Below are positions 12,022 to 23,340 of a stretch of DNA of 64,000 nt, one piece after another (position 1 is the stretch's first letter; each line of letters begins with the position of its first letter). The translations under genes and the position numbers were made by a program. The stretch is from Progne subis subis. Lineage: Eukaryota; Chordata; Aves; Passeriformes; Hirundinidae. The stretch spans positions 8,233,192 to 8,297,191 of the forward strand of contig JAKJHU010000023.1 in assembly GCA_022316685.1 (NCBI GenBank), written 5' to 3'. Below the pieces are notes generated by a model. The model saw only the letters and a program-made list of their open reading frames with translations, ran no database searches and was not told the DNA's origin.

Positions 12022-13828
12022 TGGGTTAAGTGATTTTAAAACAATTTTGGTAAAATGAAAAAATAAAACTGTCTGGTTTGTTTTACTCTGATTCAATTCA
12101 GAATCCATTCAGTTTGGAATGAAAAATACATTTTCACGCTGGAACAAAGCATACAAGCAATTGTCATTTTTCCTTCTCTGTTTTTTTTTGTTTGTCAGAC
12201 AAACATTTTCAGCACCCAGGCAGGGATGCTTAGGAGAGCTTGCTGCTTCTTGGGGAGGAAGGAGAAGATCTTTCCCTTATCCCAGCCCTGAACACACCTC
12301 ATGCTGTTGTGCAGGGGCAGGGCTGAGTGCTGCATTTTTCTGCCTTGAGGAAGCTGCTGGCAGCCCTTCTCTTCCCCCATGCTCTGCTCTGGGCAGCAGC
12401 CGTGCCCAGGGAGCCCAAGGGGGGCAGGCTGAAGTGGCTATGGGAGCAGCAGCACTGCCTTTTCTCGGTTACACACGGCTCGGCCACGGCTGGCACCGGG
12501 TGACCCTTCCCAGAGTGACACGGCCCTCGAGGCCCACACGAGGCTGGGCTGTGCTCCGGGATTTGGCATGGAGCTGAATGTCCAGAGGCTGACACAGGAC
12601 ACGGTCTGAAGCCTCCCTGATGAGCCACTAGCCATCAGTAGGAAGAGGGATTTGAAGACATTTTAGCGGTTTTCTCCCTGGCTTTAAACCCCCCTTACAA
12701 TGGCAGATGTCATGAAGTGAGAGGAGTGAATTTGTCTCGTTCAACAGCATCCACAGAAACAGGCTGGGTCCCTTTCACAAGAGTGGCTGAGATTCCTGAG
12801 GCACAGGACACATCACCAGCACAGCCACCCACCATCATTTAAGGCCAAGAGTGGAAATGATGGACATAAGCCAGATCAGGCCCTTCTCTCGAGCTATGCT
12901 GCTTTGTCCAAACCCAAGTTACTGTACACTGGTGTGGTCACAGAGCAGCTCCGCTAAAGCCTTGCTTTTAGCTGGGACTGGCCACCATTCCCACTGGAAG
13001 CAAAGGCATCCTTCCCACCGTATTTTATTCTCTATTTTCATTGGGACTCAATATACAAGGAACTGCATGAATAGGGACGAGGGTCCAGTCCCTTCCCTGA
13101 TTAAATCATCATTTCAAACATAGCAAGGGCAGGAAATGATAGCATGGTTAGAGCTCTCATTAGCCATGTTTTCCTAATATTTATATTTTAACTACTTTTA
13201 TTTACAGACTCCACTAACACTAGTTAAATTATATACTTTGGAAAAGAACACAAATAATGTCTGGAAGTGAATACTCTGGACTACTGATTTTTTTTTTTTT
13301 AGGATAATAATGATGATTATCGTGATTAACCAGACTTGATGAATAAGATTTTACCAGACCAGGTGTGGAGGGACCATGGCTGTCTGTCCATGCATGTACA
13401 CACGCGTGCGTGCGTGCATGTGTATGGGGGGGAGGGCTGTTCTTTGTTTTGTTTTTGCCTTTGGTCAAATTCAAACAATGAGCAGTAACAAGAAGTAAAT
13501 GTCATTTTCTGCCCATCTATCTTAATTTGGCATCCATTTTAAAGCTTACCTTTGACCTTTTAAAATGTTAATACACTTAAGCAGATATAAAAAAACACAA
13601 AGCTCCTTGAGAAACTAATCACAGCCATACCATGATGCTGGTCTAAAAATGTACCATCAGTTGTTTTCCTCTTTAAAGAAACATTTGTCCAATGCAGCAG
13701 CAATAACTATGCTACAATTACCTATTATTTCCCTTTCAAACAAATAACCACATTAAATGCTATAGCAAAACCCTTTCGGCATAACCAGCACAATCTACTA
13801 CGAATCTGTTTTGTTGAGTAACTGCCTA

Positions 13829-13965
13829 GAATCACAGCAAGGGTCCTGAAAAGGACCTTGAGAAGTGTCCTAACCCATCCCTCAGCCCCAGGCAGGGCCA
13901 GCTAAATCTAAAGCTTTCTTGACAGGAAACCTTATTTAGATTTCCTTTAAGTAGCAGCCTTAAAT
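13829..13965 (-). mobile_element. Old CR1 LINE 3'-end fragment
   Basis: On the plus strand the segment opens with TAGAATCACAG. It continues with an AAAGGACCTTGAGA block, then CCATCCCTCAGCCCCAGGC, a GACAG motif and a run of short T-rich words. This order matches the reverse complement of the 3' untranslated region of older amniote CR1 elements (a block like GGGACCTCGAGAGGTCATC followed by CCATCCCCCTGCC in my recollection of the family). The element is therefore on the minus strand and 5'-truncated. The match is diverged and the subfamily is not assigned. Confidence 0.6.
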
Positions 13966-16888
13966 AGAACTGGGGAAAATTGCACAATTCAAAATATATC
14001 ATATATATTATATATATAGGTGAAAATAATTTATATATGAGTATTGTGTATACAAATAAGAAAATACAAAGAGATGACCCTGACCTCAATGATAAGTCTC
14101 CCTCCTCTGACCACTTCATACCCCCTAATCAAAGAGTTCAAAACAGGAAACTCTAGTCAAAATACCTCCTTCCTTTATAAAAATAAAAAGCTACTCAAAT
14201 GAGAACCTTAGCTTCTTGGAAATACAGGGGCACCTCTTTTCAAGAAAATCAGAATTATCAGGTCCCAAAATATTCGTGTCTTTATGCTGCAAAGCAAAGA
14301 GCTCTTCAGTTCCACCAAAAAGCAAAAATGAAGAGTGCTGACCAGCTTTTCCAGTAACCAAAGTGAGTCTAAGATGTCTGTAGCCTGTTTGTGATCAAGG
14401 GCATCCACCTTGTCCCCTGAGGTAACCACTTCTAGTGGGAGGCTGTGCTTGGTCCCTCCAGGACAGTCACTGCACAGCTCTGAGGTTACTTGCGATGAAC
14501 ATGGGGATCCAGAGCACACAGCCTTCTGCTGCTTCCACTTTCCTGTCTCTAGCACTCATGGCATCCATGGCACTCATGGCATCCAATTGATTGCTACCCC
14601 CATCAATTTAATACCCCCCTTTAGAGGACAGAAAGCCGATGTTACAGCCAAAATGCATCCTACAGGAGAAGTGATGATTTTGTAGCTAAACGCAGCTGTT
14701 ACACAAGCATCTAAAAAAAACATCAGTTAGGGACCTAAGCATCAAACCCAAGCCAAAGGCAGATGCATTTCCTCGGTGAGCAGGGAAGTAAATTCCTTGC
14801 ATGTTTTCTTCCACCTACCAACATCACTTTGGTTGTAGCGCAACTAGAGCGTGGTCAAGCAGTTTTCTGCCAAATGAACAGAAGCTTAGGCACAAGGATG
14901 TGGGGAGATGTGAGATACTGAGCTCGGCACCACCAGTCCTGTGACAGAACAACACCCCTTGATGTATCCTGCCCACACAATTCAGCAGAGTTCTAATGCA
15001 GAGACCAGTTTCTTCTGTCACAGAAGCTTTGTGAATCCACCCTAATAACACATGCTTTCTCTAGACGTGGAAAGGCAAGAGGTAACTCCATCCATCCCCC
15101 AGGGACCAGAGATGAATTACAAGCACGTCACATGAGAACGGAAAGGCTTCCTGTGTGCTCCTTCTTCTAGGATCTGCTTGTATGTTCCTACTTCCTTCTG
15201 GTCTCCCCTCAGCATCCCACAGCATGCAGAGCAAGCTCTGGCTATGTCAGAAGTCCTCTTCCTCCACCTTTCTGCAGGGTAGACCTCCTGGCCCAGAGCT
15301 GCCTCTGCTCTCCAGCCCCATCACCAAGGATGGAGATGAAGGCATCTTTTATTCAGACAGTGATGCCTGACTTCTTGGTTAAGAAAACCCTGATTAAAAA
15401 ACAATGTGTTGCCCTTCCTGTTTGCTTTGCAGTGGCCTTGTGTAGATCCAGCTCTACAGCAAGTGATCCATCACCAAAAACCAGAAAGATGTGTATCATG
15501 TAAACACAAAAATACTTCACATTTCACTTTATTTTTTATGTTTTCCATTCTCATTGTCCATCTATTCCAATACTCCTCACTATCTTTTCCTTAACCTAAT
15601 TATTATAGATATGTATGGAACACCTAAGAGTTTTCTTTTAACCAAGCACCATTTTATGCAATACGGCCACATAAGCTTCAAAGACAATCAAATTTAAAAG
15701 AAAATAAACACAATGAATTCACATTTCTCACTTCGTCACTCCTAACCCTTTGTTTTTTGATTTTTTTGCTTACATGCCTTTCTCACACTGTTTCTGAACA
15801 GTTTATTCACCATATTCTGATAACCACAGACTAGAACTTCAGTAACACTCCTCTAGTTAATTAGTTTATTCACTAGGCACAGATTAATAACGGATAAGCT
15901 ACAAAAAGCTCCTATTGTCTGAGCCAGTCACCAAGTAGCTGACTTGGCCACTCAGGCAGGGAGAAGTTTTCTTCTCTGAAAGGTGACAAGTAGCTATGTA
16001 ATGATTTCTATTATTTTCTCAATGAACTCAGAGCAAATAGGACATTGCAGCTAGAAAAACACAGAAAGAGAAATTAGCTGCTACTGTCATTAAGGATTCA
16101 GAGAATGATAAAGAACAGTTGGTGCAATGCAGCTGGAGAGGCTTTTTGGAGTAAAGTGATTATTCTCTGGCCATTAACAAATTATTTTTTCCTGGACTGA
16201 AAGAGCTGCACTCCTCCAAATAACCTGGCTTTGCTATGAGGAGCACACTGACTGCCAGGGCAGGCAAGAGCCATACCCCTCTTGGCCCTCCTGGTGGTCG
16301 CTACACTTCCCTCTCTTTGTTTCCATGCCACAGGAAAAGCGCAGAATAATTAAAAGATTGAAGCACACGCAGACATTGGAAGAGAGACTGTTTTTCAAAA
16401 TTAGCCTGACCAAATAAATTTGGAGCTGCACCCAGAATGTTCAGGGGCCTGCCCTTAGCAGCCCCACTGAAGCTTAGTGAGGTGTCACAGCAAACTTCCT
16501 TCAGCTCTCTTGTCAATGAGAGCTCACCCCCAACCATCAGCTCAAAGATAACACGATGATAAGACATTTGGGGACACAGTCAGTCAGTCCTGGGGCTTGT
16601 TCTCATGCCTCTGTGCCTGCCATCGGCGAGGTGGGGGGAACCCAAACCCACACCCAACTTGTCCTCCAAGTCAACAGCTGTTGCCTTCCCTTCTGCTAGA
16701 GTGGCTCTAATCTAGGGAGTGGGAGAAATACAGAGACCTGGAAGCTACCAAGCTGAAAGACACCTTCTTTTCTGAAGAGGGTGGAGGAAACAGGAGACCT
16801 ATCTCAGACTCTTTGTTTAATTCTTGAGAACATTTAGCCCTCTGATATCTTAAAGAAGCATTTCCAAACAACTACATGTGCAAATTGT
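13966..16888. other. Intron or intergenic DNA, no gene recognised
   Basis: AT-rich sequence with an (AT)-rich low-complexity patch near 13994-14040. An imperfect 18-bp tandem duplication occurs at 14552-14585, with GCACTCATGGCATCCA present twice. No exon or RNA gene recognised. Confidence 0.5.
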
Positions 16889-17536
16889 GATCAGTGATGA
16901 GTGGTGTCCCTCAGAAGTCCATACTGGGACTCGTACCCTTTAATAACTTCATCAATGACACGAACAGTGGGATCAAGAGCACCCTTCACTCTCGTGAGAC
17001 TCCACCTGGAATACTGCATCCAGCTCTGGGGTCCTCAGCATGGGAAGGACATGGACTTGTTGGAGCGGGTCCAGAGGAGGACCATGAAGGTGATCTGAAG
17101 TTTGGAGCACCTCTCCTAAGAGGACAGGCTAAGAGAGCTGGGCTGCTCATCCTGGGGAAGAGAAGGCTCCAGGAAAACCTTCAACAGCTTCCAATACCTA
17201 ACGAGGACCAACAGGGCAGACAGGGACAGACAACAGGGACAGACGTCTTAGCAGGGTCTGTTGCAATAGGACAAGGGGTAAAGGTTTTAAACTAGGGTCA
17301 ATTTAAACTGGACATAAAGGAACAATTTGTTTGTTTGTTTTTTACTTGGAGAGTGAGGAGACACTGCAATAGGTTGCCCAGAGAGGTGGCAAATGTCCCA
17401 TGCCTGGAAACATTCCAAGTCAGGTGGGAGAGGGCTCTCAGCAAACTAATCTAGTTGAAGATGTCCCTGCTTAGTGCAGGGGGGTTGGACTAGATGACCT
17501 GTAAGGTCCCTTCTAATCCAACTATTCTATGATTCT
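16889..17536 (+). mobile_element. CR1 LINE, 3' part with internal deletion
   Basis: This fragment begins inside the reverse-transcriptase region, where one frame reads SGVPQKSILG and later FINDTNSGIKSTLHS. These resemble the CR1 blocks GVPQGSVLGP and FINDxDSGI. It then jumps directly to the C-terminal block, read in another frame as LHLEYCIQLWGPQHGKDMD and LLERVQRRTMK. The catalytic FADD region expected between these blocks is missing, so there is an internal deletion and a frame change near 16990-17000. The 3' UTR is present (GGGGTTGGACTAGATGACCT near 17480) and ends with the avian CR1 terminal motif ATTCTATGATTCT (17524-17536). It is 5'-truncated and dead, the usual fate of CR1 copies. Confidence 0.93.
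16894..17098 (+). pseudogene. CR1 ORF2 reverse-transcriptase remnant
   Basis: This is the coding remnant within the CR1 copy above. The first part (16894-16992) carries the GVPQ block of reverse transcriptase. The second part is in another frame and carries the C-terminal LEYCIQLWGPQHGKDMD block. The active-site segment between them is absent. In an intact element this protein copies CR1 RNA into DNA at a nicked target. Confidence 0.85.
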
Positions 17537-20500
17537 TTTAACTAAGAAATTTAAAAGGATGCTGGAAACAGGTCCTGCTCAGACAGGGATCCACTCACAC
17601 CCAAAGCCAGCAACTGAATGTGGAGCTGCAGCTGACACAAAGGTCCCCAGGACACCCAGCCACGCGCAGGACTGGCAAAATCCTACAGATGTGGCCCTGT
17701 AAACTCACCTTACCCATGTTACAGCACTGCTCTGTACACTAAAGGACAGCATGGATAGAACTGGGTGGGGGTGGGAAAAAAGGAAAGCCAGAACTAACAA
17801 GCAACATTAAATCACCCAGCAGAGCGGCTCCTCCACAGAGTGGCCTATTTACAAAGTAGCTCAGTGCCCTGGGAGGGACGGGCAGTATTGCAAACCCCGG
17901 AAAGGAAATTCCCTAGGAGAACTGAGACAGGCTAACAAAAACCCCCGCAGCCTAGGACCTCTCATACAGCCACCTCTTTTTTTTGAAATCTTGAGTCTGC
18001 TGGGAGGATTTAGGCCTATGGCTTTGAACATAAGATAAGGAAAACTTTTTCATCCTGAAAACAGTCTGTGAAACTCAAGCAATGCTGGGAAATGTTTCAC
18101 TGTATTGTTATTCTGTAGATGCTGTTTCTGGAGGCAGGACCCAGCACAGCCTGATCTCAAAACAAAGCCATCCGTGGCTAGCGCCACACATCACCAACCA
18201 CCTCCTTCCTCTCGAAATAAAATAAAATAAAAGCAAGTACCCCCATAAATCCATCCATCCATCCATCCCAGTTTCAAAACAAGAATATTTGTCAGCTCCC
18301 ATTTTACATCCCTTTCTCTGGCTGCCTGTTCTACAAAGCCACCATTTCGGCTGCCTGTGCATACAGACCAACAAGCACACAGCACCACAACAGCTCCCAC
18401 ACTCCCATCCTCCTGCCTGTGGAGAGGAGGGCCACCTCTCTTCCACAAACCCTCACCTGCGCCACCACAGAATTTCCAGGGGATTTTTTTAAAATATCTT
18501 TTTTTTTTATCAGTAACTCTGGGGCACCTATCAGAGGTACTCAGCTACTGTAACAATCGCATGATTTATGTAAAAGTAATTGGGGTTAAACTATATGCCA
18601 CATCAAACTCTTCACATTTGGCCCCATCTTTAAGACCTAGAAACATCTGAAATAAATAAAACCATGTGTCATTTAACAGGGTCTGGGCTTAATTAGGATC
18701 ATTCTGAATTTTATGGGAAAAGCCTTGTCCTGCCAGCTTTACATAGCTAGTCTATCACTTGCAAGGTTATCTGCTTATTTTTTTCCTTTAGTACCTACAT
18801 CAAAATATTTTTCCACACAGCTTTTCTTTTTCCTTTTTTTTTCTTCATCCTCCAACCAGCTGGATGACAACCACTCCTTATCTTTGGCTGTCTTCCATGC
18901 TAAAATAAGAATGCCGTTGTTACGCCGAGGGAGCTGCACCCTTCCACCTCCGTTCCCTCCTGACCAGCATGCAGCTGGCTGTGCAGGAATGCCCGAGGTT
19001 CTATTTTCTGGTCATTTTTCTGTGGCATTGTTGCAATTTACCCTTTAGCTATAATTTCTATTTCTAAATCACACCGGGCCTCTCTTGTCACGGGTTTTGT
19101 AGCCTCAGGTGACAGTCTGTGTCCTGAAGAGCTGGTGATCCTCAGCCCACCTCCACAGCCACTTGCTTTCCCAGCTTGACGAAGGCTCGCCGACACGTGG
19201 GCAAGCACGCAGCCAAACACAGCTCGAACGATGCTGGGCGATTCCATCAGCAGCAGAGAATGACTGGATTAGAAGAGGGGCAGGATTAGAGGCTGACGAG
19301 TCGTTGTGAGGCTGCTACGTCTGTATGATTGGCTCCAGCAGCAGCATTTGAATGTCAAACTGTACCCCCTCTCGACAGAGAGGTACCACCTACCCTGGGT
19401 TTCACAGCAGCACAGACTGCTGTGCGCAAGGCAGCTGGTAGAAAGTAAGGGGTTTGAGCTGGGGTCTGAACAGACAGCCCTGTACAGATGAGACCTTGTC
19501 AGGTCAGGCAGAGATGAGGAGAGGGAAACATGAAATGATTTGCCCACAGCTACACTGGCAGTTTGTGTCAGAGGCAGAAACGGGAGCCAGATTTTTTTTT
19601 TTTTAAATTAGTTCCTCATGCAGGAGATGAGCCAGCAGCCTTTGTTACATCTAAATGCATTTTTTTTCCATTGTAATTCATGCTGCTGCAGGCTCTGCAC
19701 TGTGAACTCAAGCATCCTGAAGTTGTAGGGTTCTCAGTGTGACCTGCTGATCACACATGCCAAGCCCACAACATGACCAGCTCCATTTTCCAGCCCGTGC
19801 CTACAATGCAATCGGTGCATGTTGCAAGGCGCAAAAGCTTAACGCTTTTTCTTTTTTTTCCTTTTTTTTTTTTTTTTGCTAGGAAGTGATCAGGACCCTG
19901 CAAAACCCATCACTGAGGTGATTCCAGTCTGACCCAGATAGCTCTGGCTACTGAATCGCCTCCAGAATTTAATGTATACACAGGAACTCAGCCGCAGTCT
20001 CCAGTCAACTCAGTTATCCCCTCTTCAAATCTGGCTTCAGTCCTCTCTGAAGGTGAAAGGCTTCAGCTTCTCCCTACTGGAGCTCCTCACAGAAATACTA
20101 TAAAATTCATCAGAGATGCCGAGGATAAAATAGCGAGAATGCATTAATTGATCAGGCTGCTCTAGCAGAGCGGTGCAGGAAACCACCCTGCCTATCAGCA
20201 GCCTCCTCTGCTAGTTACTGTAGGTACATCTGATCAACCGGGGCCACTAACAGCCTCATTAAATGGAAGGAAAGGCTTTCCAAATTTACATATTAAAAAA
20301 CCGGAGGTGTGCCGATTTCTGTCCTACGCAGTGTTTCCGACATAACATCAGTAATCAGCAGCGTATTTGTGAGGAAATCTTTACTCTGAACGCTAAGCCG
20401 ATTTGCTAACGACAAATGACATGAAAGGTTACTCAGAAAAAAGAACATTTCCTCATGAAGTTTAAACGGAAAATACCTGAAGAATTAATGGGCAATCGGA

Positions 20501-20689
20501 TACTCTTTCCTCTTTAAGAATACGTCCCCATCACACAATATGTATACTTCGGATTCCGCATTTGAATAATTTTTCTTCTTAGAAAAATAATTCTGACAGA
20601 GAACACGCAAGAAAACCACCATCAACGGCGGTAAATAAACCAAAGCCGAACTAATCTCCAAAAAAAGAGGCGTGTTGGGGGCGAAATGA
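17537..20689. other. Intron or intergenic DNA upstream of the CpG island
   Basis: No exon or RNA gene recognised. Simple repeats occur: (AAATA)n at 18215-18232, (CCAT)n at 18251-18269, and T-rich runs near 19590 and 19850-19879. From about 20130 to 20690 the sequence changes character. It is AT-rich, free of recognisable repeats, and keeps scattered CpG. This looks like a promoter-proximal conserved noncoding stretch, but that is inference. Confidence 0.5.
18215..18269. repeat. Microsatellites (AAATA)n and (CCAT)n
   Basis: An 18-bp AAATA-type run (18215-18232) is followed, after an 18-bp spacer, by about 19 bp of CCAT units (18251-18269). Likely polymorphic. Confidence 0.9.
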
Positions 20690-21207
20690 GAGAATAACTG
20701 CCCTGCAACTCCTGCCCAGGGCGCCTGCACCCTGCAGCATCCCCCCGGAGGGACGCAGAACTTCTGGAGCACGACACTTCACCCCGGCACCCACCGCCAC
20801 GTACACCCGGACCGCCGCGACGCCGGCGCAGATGCCCCACGCCCCGCGACAGCCTCATCCAGAGAAAGCCATTAAGGGAGACGCAGGTGACAGTCCACCC
20901 GCCAGGCAGACTTCGCCAGGAAGCCGGGCGACAGAGGGAGGAATTTCTGCCCCAACTTCGGAAGGGTAAATTCTCCTCCCGCTTCTCGCCTGCGACTGGC
21001 GACGCGAGGGACCCCAAATCATGCCATTACCGCCCATCTCGAAACCCATCCTGCCTGTGTTCAGCCTCCTTTCCGCGGGCCGGGCGCGGAAGGCCGCCGG
21101 GCCCTGCCGTGTGCGCGGGGCGGGAGCCGCGGGGGTGATGCCTGGCGGCGGCACCCGCCGCTCCTCCGCGCACCCACGGCCGTGAATTTGGAGAAGTTGC
21201 GCAGGCA

Positions 21208-21249
21208 GGAGGAGGAGGAGGAGGAGGAGGAGGAGGAGGAGGAGGAGGA
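21208..21249 (+). repeat. (GGA)14 microsatellite inside the CpG island
   Basis: Fourteen perfect GGA units. (GGA)n DNA and RNA are known to fold into stacked G-quadruplex structures, so the plus strand may be structured. Likely polymorphic. Confidence 0.97.
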
Positions 21250-21333
21250 AGGGCGGGGGTGGGATGGGTGGCTCTGCCCGTGCGGTCACGGTCTCGCCCC
21301 GTCCCTCTCCCCGCCGCGGTCCCTCCGCGCCAG

Positions 21334-21354
21334 CCCCCCCCCCCCCCCCCCCCC
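21334..21354. repeat. C21 homopolymer (G21 on minus)
   Basis: Twenty-one C in a row, 84 bp after the GGA array. The minus strand is quadruplex-prone and the plus strand i-motif-prone. Its length in the assembly is probably error-prone. Confidence 0.95.
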
Positions 21355-21960
21355 ACCGCCGCAGCCCCGCTGCCGGGACGACCCGCACAAAGCCGCAGCC
21401 GCCACCGGGATCTCGCTGCGCCCGCTCGGCGCCACCAGAAACAATAGTCACGGGCCGAAGCGGGGACCGCGGGGCCGCCGCCCTCCCCACGGTACCGCGG
21501 CGCCCGGCCGCCGGTGGGAAGAAGGCTCGGGGGGGCTGAGATTCCCGCAAAACGCCGCCGCCCCGGCCAACCTGTCACCGCTCCGCCCGCCCCGGGCCGT
21601 CGGTGCGCATCCGCTCCGCGGCACCTACCTCCGGTGGAGAGTGCGGCAGCCCCTAGCTGGGCTCCATGGGGCCGCAGCCGCCGCCCGCTCTGTCAAGCGC
21701 GGCCGCCGCCGCCGGGGACGCGCCGCCCTGCCCTGCCCGGTACCGCGTCCCGCTCCCCCCGCGCCGGGCGGGCCGGGGCGGGGCCGGCGGCGGCGGCGGG
21801 GCCGGCCCGACCTGCGCCACGCCCGCCAGCGCCGCCCCCCGCGCCCGGCGGGCACCGGCAGCGCCGCGCGTCCCGCGGAGCCGCGCCGGGAGCGGCACGG
21901 ACCCCCGGGAGGGTGCTGCGGCAGGCAGCGCCATCCTTCTCCATAAATCTCGTGGGTTTT

Positions 21961-22969
21961 TTGCTCCACGCTTGCTTGAAGTTTTGACCTTGTCTCCTCG
22001 GCGTCTATCTCGGATTGACCACGATTCTGACTTCCTGTTTTTCTTTATTCCCTCTCCACCTCTTTGCCCTTTTTAATTTCTCCTCCCGTCCGCCCCCCCC
22101 CCCCCCCCCCCCCCCCCCGCCCATCTTTTCCATCCTCGCTTTCCCTTGTCCTCGTTTTCCCATCAGACCCTGAATATCCCAGCTCCTTGACCTCAGGCTC
22201 TGGGCTTTAAAAGGGTTTTGTCAAGGGCAAAAGAGGTTTTTTTTGTAGGTTTTGAGTCGCTATTAAGTGTCGCCGGCAGCTTATTGGAAGGTGCGGTGCA
22301 TTAAACTAAATCCGTGGCTAGTATTACATAATATGTCCTCGAATGTACGTAAAAGATGATTGTAATTACATCTGGATTTCTGTTGATATTAGCAAACCGC
22401 TCAAGATTTCCTCTTGTGGTTTAATGGGCTTTTCAAAACCTTTGACTGGTGCCGGATCAAACAGATTATGATTTAAGAAAGGGTAAAGCACACACACTCA
22501 TGACATCGTAGGAATTAGTGAAAGAAGGGAAAAAAAAAAAAAAAAAAACAACCAAAACCCAACTTAGTAGGTCATCTGCCTAATCCATCTTCCAAAAGCG
22601 AGTAGGAATGTCCCCCATACAATAATTTATGGGCATTTTTCTAGTTTTCTTTCAAATGCTTCAAATATGTGGCTTCCTCATTGCCCATAGGAATTTAGGT
22701 CAAGCTGCCTGAGAGGTAATTTCGTAGCATCTTGGGATTTAAAATCCACTACTGTTATTCCAAAGTGGTTTGTTTGTTTTTTTGATCTGGTTTTTTTGGT
22801 GGTTTTTTTTGTTGTTGTTGTTTTGTTTTGGTTTTGGTTTTGGTTTTTTCCCCAGACAGCACAACTCTACAGTTGCAGTTGGTCATTTATTTCTTGCCCA
22901 TCATCATGGAAGTATTTTGGCCATCACTTTCCCTAGGTTGAGAGCCCAGGGACATGCACAGCTGAGAAA
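21961..22969. other. Flank of the CpG island; possible conserved noncoding DNA
   Basis: GC content falls from about 21960. The segment holds the C26 tract, an A-run near 22530-22548, and a G/T-rich low-complexity patch at about 22770-22852. At 22240-22480 the sequence is repeat-free, AT-rich and still contains CpG, which suggests constraint. No coding exon recognised. Confidence 0.5.
22093..22118. repeat. C26 homopolymer (G26 on minus)
   Basis: Twenty-six C in a row just outside the CpG island. It is the third quadruplex-prone tract within 1 kb. Confidence 0.95.
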
Positions 22970-23340
22970 ATGTCAGCTTCATGCTCAGTGTGGCCAAAAG
23001 AGTGACTCAAATGTCAGGACTTGTTAGGAGAGCAACGAAGAGGAAAAGATTTTACACTGGAAAAATGTGTGCTGGACCTGTTCTGAATACTGCTCTGAAT
23101 ACTGCTGGAATTCTGGTCTCACCTTCTCAAAAAGGACATGGCAGAGCTGGAAAAGATTTGGAGGAGGCTAGCAGTGATAATCCATGGCTTGAAAGGGTTT
23201 TCTATTTAGGTACATGCACACTGGCAAGAGGCACCTGAAGGGAGATGTGACAGAGGTTCCTCAAATCTTGAGCAGCATGGAGAAGGTGAGCAGGGACTGG
23301 TCAGATCCTGGCTTCCAGCTCAAAAGGGAGAGGCCATTAA
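22970..23340 (+). mobile_element. Ancient CR1 LINE fragment (C-terminal reverse-transcriptase region)
   Basis: The order of words matches the amniote CR1 consensus as I recall it: GTGTGGCCAAAA, then GAATACTGCTGGAATTCTGG (the EYC-FWS block), then CAAAAAGGACATGGCAGAGC (the KKDMAE block), then CTGAAGGGAGATGTGACAGA (the LRGD block). It is strongly diverged, carries frameshifts, and contains a 12-bp tandem duplication (23082-23105). No usable frame remains. This older subfamily type is shared with reptiles, so the insertion is probably old. Confidence 0.75.

Larger units (their letters stand above)
3405..13828. other. Intron or intergenic DNA, no gene recognised
   Basis: About 10.4 kb with no recognisable coding exon, RNA gene or well-marked transposon. 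Visible features are minor: an A/CAA-rich run near 6219-6241, a nested palindrome at 8385-8403, and an A19 run at 12003-12021. The longest frame (4766-5395, 209 codons, GTG start) shows no domain, signal peptide or familiar motif and is best taken as chance. Diverged transposon remnants may be present that I cannot recognise by eye. Confidence 0.5.
20690..21960. promoter_or_regulatory. CpG island, probable promoter and 5' exon of an unidentified gene
   Basis: GC content and CpG frequency rise sharply over about 1.25 kb in an otherwise AT-rich window. The densest part is about 20760-21950. GC boxes (Sp1/KLF type) are visible, for example GGGGCGGGGC at 21775-21784 on plus and CCGCCC words (GC boxes on minus) near 21583-21594. 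No clear TATA box is seen, as usual for this class. Direction is unresolved. A splice-donor-like AG|GTAGGT lies on the minus strand at 21628/21629, so a minus-strand 5' UTR exon is possible. Long open frames across the island contain poly-Glu, poly-Pro and poly-Ala/Arg stretches produced by base composition, and none resembles a known protein. I cannot name the gene. Confidence 0.85.

Noticed and set aside
18005..18100. Weak CR1-like words (ATAAGATAAGGAAAACTTTT)
   Set aside because: Too short and diverged, with no following CR1 blocks in order.
20855..21987. Frames of up to 254 codons on both strands in the CpG island with poly-Glu, poly-Pro and Arg/Ala-rich stretches
   Set aside because: These come from GC-rich composition, the (GGA)14 array and the C21 tract. 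Mutually overlapping frames on both strands cannot all be genes, and none resembles a known protein.
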